Below, piece by piece: positions 10,026 to 19,200 of a stretch of DNA of 64,000 nucleotides. The notes under the pieces were generated by a model. It was not told where the DNA came from. It saw only the letters and a program-made list of their open reading frames with translations, and made no database searches. A program made the translations under genes and the position numbers. Within the stretch, counting starts at the first letter, position 1, and every line of letters starts with the position of its first letter. The stretch covers positions 142,582-206,581 of the forward strand of contig JANXBU010000002.1 of the NCBI GenBank assembly GCA_025060505.1, given 5' to 3'. The stretch is from Candidatus Calescibacterium sp. (lineage in GTDB: Bacteria; Calescibacteriota; Calescibacteriia; Calescibacteriales; Calescibacteriaceae).

Positions 10026-10469
10026 GTGTCAAATTTATCAAAGAATCTGGGCTTTCTTCTACTGTTTTTTTCGTCATGTTTTTCTATGAAAGAGTATTTT
10101 GAGATAAATATCAAAAGCAATACGAGGTGGATTGTTCAGGAAAGCTATGCTTTGGGAAGTAGGAATGAGCAGTACGGTTCAGAGCAAAAAATAAGGGCTT
10201 CTGCTGAGATTGTAGATTATCAAGAAAATCCAGGAGTTTTTGATATTGATGGAAAAGTGCGGGGATATTCTTTGTATGTTTATGTAAAGTATAGTATTTC
10301 TTGTCCTGACAACACTTTTTATAATGGGGTTAGTTCTTTTGAAGAGTTCTTCACAGCAAAAGATCCATATAGCTACAAGGTAAGTCTTGAAAGAGCAAGA
10401 AAAACTATACTTGGAAAGATAAAAAATTATCTGATTGGTAAATCAAAAGATAAATGTCATAATGCCTGA
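10026..10469 (+). CDS. Small predicted lipoprotein, unknown function
   Basis: GTG start, then hydrophobic 'LGFLLLFFSSC' lipobox-like segment; no family recognised. Confidence 0.5.
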   Translation: MSNLSKNLGFLLLFFSSCFSMKEYFEINIKSNTRWIVQESYALGSRNEQYGSEQKIRASAEIVDYQENPGVFDIDGKVRGYSLYVYVKYSISCPDNTFYNGVSSFEEFFTAKDPYSYKVSLERARKTILGKIKNYLIGKSKDKCHNA

Positions 10470-10859
10470 TTGGATTGAATTCTGTTTGACTGATGTATGC
10501 AAGTTTTATAAGATCCTTATACGATAGATGGTGATATATATATTCTTTCTAAAAAAGAATAAAGATTTTTCAGCAAGGTAATTAGATGTAGAATTCATAT
10601 TATCTTAATTCTGAATATGTTTTGTAATGTGTTTTGTTGATGATACTCTGTTCCCTGGATTTTTGATTTTGATATTTTCTCTAAGGGAAAATGTTCTTGA
10701 AGGAGCTTTTTATTTTCTCAGGATTTTTGCAAGGGAGCAAAGTGGTTGGTCTAAATTTTGATGGTATAATTTATACTTCAAAACATTATTTTATGTTTGA
10801 TTCAGAGCAAGCTGAAAATGTTTTTAGAGATCTATTTAAGATTATTATATCAGATTTAT

Positions 10860-13664
10860 ATGGCTTCTGATTTCATTTATGTAAAGGGAGCGCGACAGCA
10901 TAATCTCAAAAACATAGATGTAAAGATCCCAAAAAATAAATTTGTTGTTGTGAGTGGTGTTTCCGGTTCCGGAAAATCATCTTTGGTTTTTGATATACTT
11001 TTTGCAGAAGGGCAGAGAAGATATGTTGAGTGTCTTTCATCCTACGCAAGACAATTTATAGAACAGATGCCAAAACCAGACGTAGACTCTGTGGAAGGTC
11101 TCTCCCCAGCAATAGCAATAGATCAGAAGAGTGCAAGATGGAATCCTCGTTCAACAGTTGCAACTTCAACCGAAATTTACGATTACCTGAGACTGCTTTT
11201 CGCTCGGGTTGGTGACCCGTTCTGTCCGAACTGTTCAATTCCAATATCTGCAATGACCCCTCAGAGAATTGCAGAGATAATAATGGATCATCCCGAGGGA
11301 ACGAAAATTTTTATATTCTCTCCATATGTGAGAGGCAAAAAGGGTGAATACAGGAAAGAACTTGAAATCTGGAAATCCAGAGGATTTTCAAGAGTAAGAA
11401 TTGATGGAGAACTCTATGATCTTTTTGAAGCAACACCACAGCTTGATAAAAACAAAAAGCATACCATTGAAATTCTTGTTGATAGACTGGTTTTGAGGAA
11501 AGACGACGATACAAGAAGGAGAATAACATCATCTGTAGAGCAGGCAAAAGATATATCAAAGGGTCTTGTGTTGATGGAAGAAGAGCTACCAGATGGCAGA
11601 AAAAATACAAGAACATTTTCCACTGTTTTCTCTTGTCCTGAGTGCTCCTTTTCGTTTGAGGAAATAAGTCCAAGGATATTTTCTTTTAATTCTCCATATG
11701 GTGCATGTCCAACATGTCATGGAATTGGAAAAATTCTGAAAGTTGATGAGGAGCTGGTTATAGATCAGGAAAAATCAATTCAAGATGGAGCGATAAGAGC
11801 TTACAAGAATAATTTCCCAGATTACATTATAGATCTTCTTGAAGAAGTAGGAAAGTTATACAAGAAGGATATTTTCAGAGAAAAATGGAAGAATCTTCCA
11901 GAAAAAGTAAAAAGAGCGATACTTTATGCAGAGGGTCTTGAGGGCTTTGATGAGGGAGGACTAATTGACTATCTTTGGGGAAGATATGAAGAAGGATATT
12001 ACTGGGAGGTTGAAAGATACATTTCTTCTTTTGTGTGTCAAGATTGCGGTGGCTCTCGTTTGAAAAGAGAATCACTCTCAGTTTATGTTGGAGGTAAAAA
12101 TATTCATCAGCTTGCAAGTATGACTGTTGAGGATCTATATGATTTTCTCAAAAACTTGAAATTTGAAGGTGAAAAAAAGGAGATAGCTCAGAGGATTTTT
12201 TCGGAACTGATGTCTCGTCTTGAGTTTATAAAAGATGTTGGGCTTGGATACCTTGAGCTTTCTCGTGAGTCTTCATCTCTCTCAAGCGGTGAGTCTCAGA
12301 GATTAAAGCTCGCAGCTCAGCTTGGTGCCAAGTTATCTGGAGTTCTTTATGTTCTTGACGAACCAACATGCGGACTTCATCCGAGAGATATAGATAGACT
12401 TATGATGACATTGAAGAAACTTCGTGATATTGGTAACACAGTTGTTGTTGTGGAGCATGATAGAGATGCGATAGAAAACGCTGACCTTATAATAGATCTT
12501 GGAAAGGGTGGAGGAGTTTATGGTGGTAATATAGTTTTCTACGGAACTCCCGAAGAAGCAAAAAATAACGGAAATTCAAACTCTTTTACTTGCCAGTACC
12601 TTTCTGGTAAAAGAGATATAGTAGTTCCATCAAAGAGAAGAGAGCCAGATGGCAGGTGGATCATTCTCAGGGGTGCAAAAGGAAGAAACCTCAAAAATAT
12701 AACCGTTAAGTTTCCAGTTGGACTTTTCACGTGTGTCACCGGTGTTTCTGGTTCAGGCAAATCAACTCTCGTTGTAGATACATTGTACCCGGCGGTCAAG
12801 AGGTTTATTGAGGGAGATTCAAGAGAAAAACCTTTGGAATTCGATTCAATTGAGGGAGTTCAGAGTATAGATAAAGTTATTCTGGTTGATCAATCTCCAA
12901 TAGGAAGAACACCGCGTTCGAATCCAGCAACATACACCGGAATATTTACGCCAATAAGAGAGCTTTTTGCTTCTTTGCCTGAATCTCGTGCAAGAGGTTA
13001 TACTATCTCACGTTTTTCTTTCAATGTTCCCGGTGGAAGATGTGAGGAGTGTAGAGGAGAGGGTTTCATAAAAGTTGAAATGCAGCTTCTTCCAGATATG
13101 TATATAACTTGTAAAGCATGTAATGGAAAACGTTTCAACAGAGATACGCTTGAAGTAAGGTTCAAGGGAAAAAACATAGCTGAAATTCTTGATATGACTG
13201 TTGATGAATCTCTTGAATTTTTTGCGAACCAAGCTTTCATAAGAGATAAGATTCAGGTTTTAAAAGATGTCGGACTTGGTTATATAAAACTTGGACAACC
13301 TGCTACAACACTTTCTGGCGGGGAGGCGCAAAGGATACGTCTTGCACGTGAGCTTTCTAAAAAATCAACAGGTAGAACTCTGTATATACTTGATGAACCT
13401 ACAACTGGACTGCATCTTGAAGATATAAGACAGCTTGTTGATGTCTTGCAGAAGCTTGTTAGCATGGGAAATACCGTGATTGTTATAGAACATAATCTTG
13501 ATTTTGTGAAAGCTGCGGACTATATTATAGATCTTGGTCCAGAGGGAGGAGATAAAGGTGGATACCTTATAGCAGAAGGAAAACCTGAGGAGATTTCAAA
13601 ATCAGAGATTAGTATTACCGGAAAATATCTTTCAAGGGAACTCAAAAGAGCCAAGTTGCAATAA
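10860..13664 (+). CDS. uvrA: Excinuclease ABC subunit A
   Basis: '[52 protein letters not shown]', two ABC modules and CxxC zinc motifs. Likely start is [10 protein letters not shown] at 10860. Confidence 0.97.
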   Translation: MASDFIYVKGARQHNLKNIDVKIPKNKFVVVSGVSGSGKSSLVFDILFAEGQRRYVECLSSYARQFIEQMPKPDVDSVEGLSPAIAIDQKSARWNPRSTVATSTEIYDYLRLLFARVGDPFCPNCSIPISAMTPQRIAEIIMDHPEGTKIFIFSPYVRGKKGEYRKELEIWKSRGFSRVRIDGELYDLFEATPQLDKNKKHTIEILVDRLVLRKDDDTRRRITSSVEQAKDISKGLVLMEEELPDGRKNTRTFSTVFSCPECSFSFEEISPRIFSFNSPYGACPTCHGIGKILKVDEELVIDQEKSIQDGAIRAYKNNFPDYIIDLLEEVGKLYKKDIFREKWKNLPEKVKRAILYAEGLEGFDEGGLIDYLWGRYEEGYYWEVERYISSFVCQDCGGSRLKRESLSVYVGGKNIHQLASMTVEDLYDFLKNLKFEGEKKEIAQRIFSELMSRLEFIKDVGLGYLELSRESSSLSSGESQRLKLAAQLGAKLSGVLYVLDEPTCGLHPRDIDRLMMTLKKLRDIGNTVVVVEHDRDAIENADLIIDLGKGGGVYGGNIVFYGTPEEAKNNGNSNSFTCQYLSGKRDIVVPSKRREPDGRWIILRGAKGRNLKNITVKFPVGLFTCVTGVSGSGKSTLVVDTLYPAVKRFIEGDSREKPLEFDSIEGVQSIDKVILVDQSPIGRTPRSNPATYTGIFTPIRELFASLPESRARGYTISRFSFNVPGGRCEECRGEGFIKVEMQLLPDMYITCKACNGKRFNRDTLEVRFKGKNIAEILDMTVDESLEFFANQAFIRDKIQVLKDVGLGYIKLGQPATTLSGGEAQRIRLARELSKKSTGRTLYILDEPTTGLHLEDIRQLVDVLQKLVSMGNTVIVIEHNLDFVKAADYIIDLGPEGGDKGGYLIAEGKPEEISKSEISITGKYLSRELKRAKLQ

Positions 13665-13728
13665 AGAGCAAAGATGAAAATAAATTTATGTAAAAGACGG
13701 TTTCAGTTTTTAATTTAAATTTTGGGCG

Positions 13729-14736
13729 ATGAGATACGGAGCAGAAACAAAAAACAGTAGATTGATATTTCTCGTCGGACCGGGTGGAGTTGGAAAAACG
13801 ACAATGTCTGCTGCTATTGGATTTGTTCTCAGAAAATTTGGAAAAACCATTGTTATCACTATAGATCCAGCAAAGCGTCTGAAATCTGCTTTATCTATAC
13901 CTATTGATGGGATGAAACAGATAAAAGAGAATCTATTTGTGACTCAGGTAGACAAAGAAAATGAGTTCAGAAAATTTGCTTTTGAGAATAATATAGGAGA
14001 TATAACAAGAACAAAGCTTTTTGAAATAGCAGCCGATCTTCTTCCTTCAGAAGAATATTCAGCGATACTGAAAATTATTGATATATACGAGAATAACAAC
14101 TTTGATTTTGTTGTGGTTGATACTCCGCCTTCTTTGAAGTTTTTAAATTTTCTCGATGCACCCGGGAAGATCAAAAGTATGTTTGAAACGGGTTCTGTTA
14201 GATATTTTCTGGAGATAGTTGCTACTGCGGGTAAAAGAGTTTCTCTTCCACTTTCTATTGCTGGAAAACTCTTTGGTTCAAATTTTATTGTAGATTTCGC
14301 TAAATTTTTAAGTTCTTTGAAAGGTGTTTTTGACAAAATGGAAGAAGTTTATCGTAAATCTGTTGATCTTCTCTCAAAGTCAATCATTATAGCTGTTGCT
14401 TCTCCTTACGACAGAAAAATAGATGAACTTAGTTTTATGCTAACGGAAATAAAAAAAAGAAAGTTGGATGCTTCTGCAATAATTATTAACAGATTTGTTG
14501 ATTTTACAGAAAACGGTATTCCGAGCAACTCACCTCAAAGCATACTAAACTTCCACAAGAATCTGGTCAATCTATCAAGAAGTATGAAGGATCGTATAAA
14601 AGAAACAGAGAAGTTCAGAGCTCCTTTGTTTGTAATAAAGGAAAAATTTGTTGATATAAACTCTCAAAAATATGTTGAATCTATTTCAAGAGAAATCGCA
14701 GATTTTGTTTCAGGTGTACTAAAGCTGAAAAGCTAA
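13729..14736 (+). CDS. ArsA/GET3-family ATPase
   Basis: Deviant Walker A 'GPGGVGKTTMSAAIGF', 'TIDPAKRLKSAL', 'VVVDTPPSLKFLNFLDAPGKI'. Confidence 0.8.
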   Translation: MRYGAETKNSRLIFLVGPGGVGKTTMSAAIGFVLRKFGKTIVITIDPAKRLKSALSIPIDGMKQIKENLFVTQVDKENEFRKFAFENNIGDITRTKLFEIAADLLPSEEYSAILKIIDIYENNNFDFVVVDTPPSLKFLNFLDAPGKIKSMFETGSVRYFLEIVATAGKRVSLPLSIAGKLFGSNFIVDFAKFLSSLKGVFDKMEEVYRKSVDLLSKSIIIAVASPYDRKIDELSFMLTEIKKRKLDASAIIINRFVDFTENGIPSNSPQSILNFHKNLVNLSRSMKDRIKETEKFRAPLFVIKEKFVDINSQKYVESISREIADFVSGVLKLKS

Positions 14737-14781
14737 AACTATGCAATCTAAAAATATTTTGGATATAAAAAATTTTTTGAT

Positions 14782-15234
14782 TTGGGTTCTAAATTATACT
14801 TTAATATGAACAGGCAAGAAATTTTAAATAAGTTTAAGGAAAAAGGATTGAGAGTAACTCCGCAGAGACTTACCTTATTTATGAAATTAGCTGAAATGAA
14901 AGGGCATATAAAGGCAGAAGACCTTTACAATGCTTTAAAGGAGGAGATACCTTCGATTTCAATAAGTACTGTTTACAGAACTTTGAAGGAGTTTGAAAGC
15001 AAGGGTTTTATATATTCTCTACCGTCTTCAACAGACTATGGTTTGACTGTTTTTGATACGAATTTGGAGCCACACCACCACTTTATATGTTTGCGATGCG
15101 AAAAAATTTATGATGTGCCCGAGGAATATGTTGAGATAAAAGTAAAAAATATTCAGGGGTCAATCCAATATGAAACGGTTATTATGAAAGGTTTGTGTGA
15201 GTCTTGCAAAAATAAGAAGAAAAAAGTATCGTAG
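14782..15234 (+). CDS. Fur/PerR-family transcriptional regulator
   Basis: 'KGLRVTPQRLTLFMKL...ISISTVYRTLKEFESKGFI...EPHHHFICLRCEKIYDV...CESCKNK'. Confidence 0.88.
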   Translation: MGSKLYFNMNRQEILNKFKEKGLRVTPQRLTLFMKLAEMKGHIKAEDLYNALKEEIPSISISTVYRTLKEFESKGFIYSLPSSTDYGLTVFDTNLEPHHHFICLRCEKIYDVPEEYVEIKVKNIQGSIQYETVIMKGLCESCKNKKKKVS

Positions 15235-15343
15235 AATCCTATACGACATCTAGCGATTTCCCCATTCAGGTCAAACCAGAACGAACGAGTAAATTTTCGA
15301 ATGAAATCCGTAATTTCTCAAGTTTTTTCTTTTTCTATAACAT

Positions 15344-15964
15344 TTGACTTGTTTTATGCGTATAGTTGAGTTCCTGAAAAAGGACTTCAAGATATTTTAT
15401 AGAAAGAAGACAGTATTTGTTTTGCCTATTGTTTTTTCTTTTGTGTCTGCCATTGTGATTTCGTTTTTTGTTCAGAGGGCATCGTACGAGCTTATGTGGA
15501 TTGTATTTCTTTTTGCTTCGGTTTATCCTCAAATTGAAATAATGAGAAGTGAATTTGAAGATGATGTGATAGAATCTCTTATAACATCTCCTGTAAGTAG
15601 TGGAGATATCTTTATTTCAAAATTCTTGTTCGGTTTCATATTTTTGAGTATAGTTGGATTTTTTACAATTATTTTCTTTGTGTTTTTCACAAATTTACAA
15701 GTTTCAACTTCCTTGCTGTTTTCTTTTGCCATATCGCTTGTTGGTATAGTTTCTCTATCTACTCTATTTTCTCTATTTGCTGTGTCAGAAGATATAAGTT
15801 TTCCAGCATACTATGTTATAGTTTTCCCTTTCTATATCCCTGTGATAATATCTTCTGTGAAGTTTGTTGAGGGAGACTCCTTTGCTCTGAGATTGATTTT
15901 AGGTTTTGATATAATAAATTTCTTCGCTTCCTATGCTCTCTTTGACATAAGAAAACTACAATAG
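15344..15964 (+). CDS. CcmB-like heme exporter / ABC membrane subunit
   Basis: About 206 aa, six hydrophobic segments, 'FLKKDFKIFYRKKTVFVLPIVFSFVS...DVIESLITSPVSSGDIFISKFLF...FPFYIPVIIS' resembling CcmB. Confidence 0.65.
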   Translation: MTCFMRIVEFLKKDFKIFYRKKTVFVLPIVFSFVSAIVISFFVQRASYELMWIVFLFASVYPQIEIMRSEFEDDVIESLITSPVSSGDIFISKFLFGFIFLSIVGFFTIIFFVFFTNLQVSTSLLFSFAISLVGIVSLSTLFSLFAVSEDISFPAYYVIVFPFYIPVIISSVKFVEGDSFALRLILGFDIINFFASYALFDIRKLQ

Positions 15965-16032
15965 AATTTGATTTGAATAGAATTTGATTTGTCGAAATCA
16001 GAAAAATAACGAAATATTATTTATGTATCTGA

Positions 16033-16265
16033 ATATGCCATACGATCAGAAACTCAAGGAGAAAGCCAGAAAGATTCTTGAAGCTATGGAGAAATGGAAA
16101 GAAGCTGTTGCCAAATCTCAAATGGAGGAAATCAAGAAACACTCGCTTGAGATTGAGGAGTTGGGTAAGGATCTGATGAAGTCTATTTTCAAAGATGTAT
16201 ATCCCGGAGAAACTTTGTCTTCTGTGGTAAGAAAGGTTCTTGAAGAAGACCAGATTTCAAGCTAA
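16033..16265 (+). CDS. Small helical protein, unknown function
   Basis: Short charged ORF with plausible ATG (MPYDQKLKEKARKILEAMEKWK...). Confidence 0.4.
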
Positions 16266-16297
16266 GTGATTGAGCTTAAAGGAGTTTGAGAAAAGTT

Positions 16298-19200
16298 TCA
16301 CATCTTAAACCTAAATTTTCTCTTCTTTTTTCTCAGATATACAAAGAGTAGAGCTACTGGGATAAGTGATACCAGAGCTGCTGCGGAGGAACATCCATAG
16401 TTCTGCTTTTGTTCTTTTTCTGATATCTTACTTTCTTCTGTTTCTTTTTCAACAAAAGATGGAGCAGGAGAGTAAGTTTTTCTTTTGAATACAACAACAC
16501 ACCCGTTTTCATGTATCATAAGTACATCGGTAAATCCATCTGATGTAAAGTCTGCAACTTCTATACGCGGACTTGAGTTTGAACCTATAAAACCAGAGTT
16601 CGTTACAGATGAAAAGTACGAGGAACCAGAGGCTGGGAATTGATTATCAGAGTATGAAATTCTCAAGTTAAAATGTGTGATTTTGAGAGGATAGCTCCTA
16701 TAACCTGTATAAAGGTAATCAGGTGTTGCATCGTTGTTGAGTTCTGCGATCTTGAACTCTATGCCGTTGAGCGGACTCCCAATAGTAGCATTTGTAGTTG
16801 TAAATAAATAAAAGGTTATTGAGTTTCCGGAGGAATTGTTTATGTAAAGATCTAAGAAAAAGTTCGTGGATTGAGATACATAAGTTAGATCAGATCTATA
16901 AACAACTATGTCAATTTTCCCATCTGAGTTGAAGTCTCCAGATTCTATTCTATGTGGATATGTTACAGGAATGGTTGCAGATGTGTCAAATCCATTTCCG
17001 GTATTTCTAGCAATGTATAAATAGTTGTAATCGCTGTTCACTCCGACTATATCTGGCTTTCCATCTGAGTCTATGTCTTCTATAACTGCATCTGGGGTCC
17101 AACCTGATGATACTGCTCCAAGGGAAACGAAGTTTGGAAAGCTTGTACCATTTCCATAAGAGTAATAGGAAGGCCCAGAGCATCCCACGAACACATCCTT
17201 TACACCGTCAGAATTGAAGTCAGATGACATAATCTTGAATGAATAGCAGTCCGGAGGTAGGGGAGATGTAGATTTCAATAAGAAGTTTATGGATGATGAA
17301 GAGGTGTTTTCATAGAGAATTAATGGCACATTAGAGAAATGTAAACATGTTACAACTATATCTGGTTTTGAATCTCCTGTGAAGTTATCAACAGCAAAAA
17401 TTGGTATACATTGTGTCAGGTATGATGAAAAGAAAGTAGATGATACAGAGAACGTGCCAGCTCCTGAACCTGTAAGTATTGCAAGGTATCCAGATGCTCC
17501 AAGTCCAACAACTATGTCTTGTTTTCCGTCGTTGTTGAAGTCTCCTATTGCAAAGTCGTTATCATTGTATACCAGAGGTATCGCACAGCTTGAAATTGGT
17601 GTGAAGAAGTCTGCTGAATGGAATTGTCTTGTTATGCTTATTGTTGTGGTCGCTACTCCATAGTTTCCGCATGAGTTTACTGCTTTGACTCTTACTGTTT
17701 TTGTTGAATAAAATGTATAGTTTGTGGATGGAGATGTTGAGACAGCATCTATTATTCCGTTGTTGTCAAAGTCCCACTGGTACTGAGATATTGTGAATGA
17801 CGAGTAGGCATTTGCTGTGAGCGTTACGGTAAGCGGGGCTGGTCCGGAGGATGGGTTTGCAGTAAGAGAGACAGTTGGAATATCGCATTGAGGTTGTGCT
17901 GTCACTATTATTGTCAAGTTTCTTGTATCACTTGCTTCTTCGTCATCGTAAACGGTAACAGAGGCGGAAAATGTTCCCGCTGTTGTATATGTGTGTGTTG
18001 CAGAGACTGATAAGGTCTCCGAATCTATAACTCTTTGAAATCCGTCTCCAAACGTAAACACATATCTTTTTATTTTGTAGTTATCTGTTACGCTAGCTGA
18101 AAAGTTCACCGAAAGCGGGACAGAACCGAATGTTGTAGATGCTACAAATGATGTTATTGTAGGGGACGTATTTCTGACGTATATGTTTGTGTAAGTTGAG
18201 GAGCTTCCGTATCTGTTTATGGCTGTGGCTTGAGCTACAATAATACCAGACCTTGTGTATGTGTGCTGTGCTCTTGGTATTTGAGAAATAAACGCTGTAC
18301 CATCTCCGAGATCCCATCTGAGAGATTCGAAGTTCTGAGCGTTCAGATTAAAATCAACTTGCAGAGGTTTTATTCCTTCTGTGGAGGACGCTGAAAAAGA
18401 AATTATTTTGGGTGGTTCCCCTATATCCACCGTTATGCTGTCTTGAGCTGTTATGTTATCCTCACTTCTTGCTTCGGCGGTGATTTTGAATACTCTGGGC
18501 GAAGAAAATGCTCTCTGAACGAAAGTCAAACTGTTTGTTACCTTCTGTGAACCATCTCCGAAGTCCCATGTTATGCTTTCTGCGTTTGTTGTTTCTACTT
18601 GAAATGTTATTACTTCTCCTACCAAAGCTATTCTTTTGCTTGCATATATTTTTACATATGGAGTTTTGGGAATATTTTTGATCCTTATGGTTTTCGTTTT
18701 GTAATCGCATTTCCAGTTCTCATCGCACACATTGAAGTAGATATCGATGTTTTTATCTTGTTTTACATCAAAAGATATGCTGGGGGTGTTTGAGAAAATA
18801 TTCACTGTGTTGTATTCAATGCTCTGGTCATAATCAACAAATGTGGAGAACCGAAGCTCTTCCCAATCTGAGTCTGGATCGGTCGCCGAAAGTCTCAGAG
18901 AATATGTCTTTCCTTCTTCAAATTCATCCGGAACATACTCAAGCACAAGTTTTGGAGCTATGCTTCTGATATATACATATCCGCACCTGGAAACTTGGTT
19001 TTCCTCATCTGAAACTTGCGCACATATGTATGAATTCTTTTTTATTCTGTATGTTATGCTTTTTCCTTCTCCTATTGGATTACCGTCTGCAAACCATCTG
19101 TAATTCAAACTTGCACTATCTTGATCTTCTGCGTTTACATCAAGCCTTATAAGTTCATTCTTGTTTGCCTCGGATGGAGATGAAAATGTAGTTATACGAG

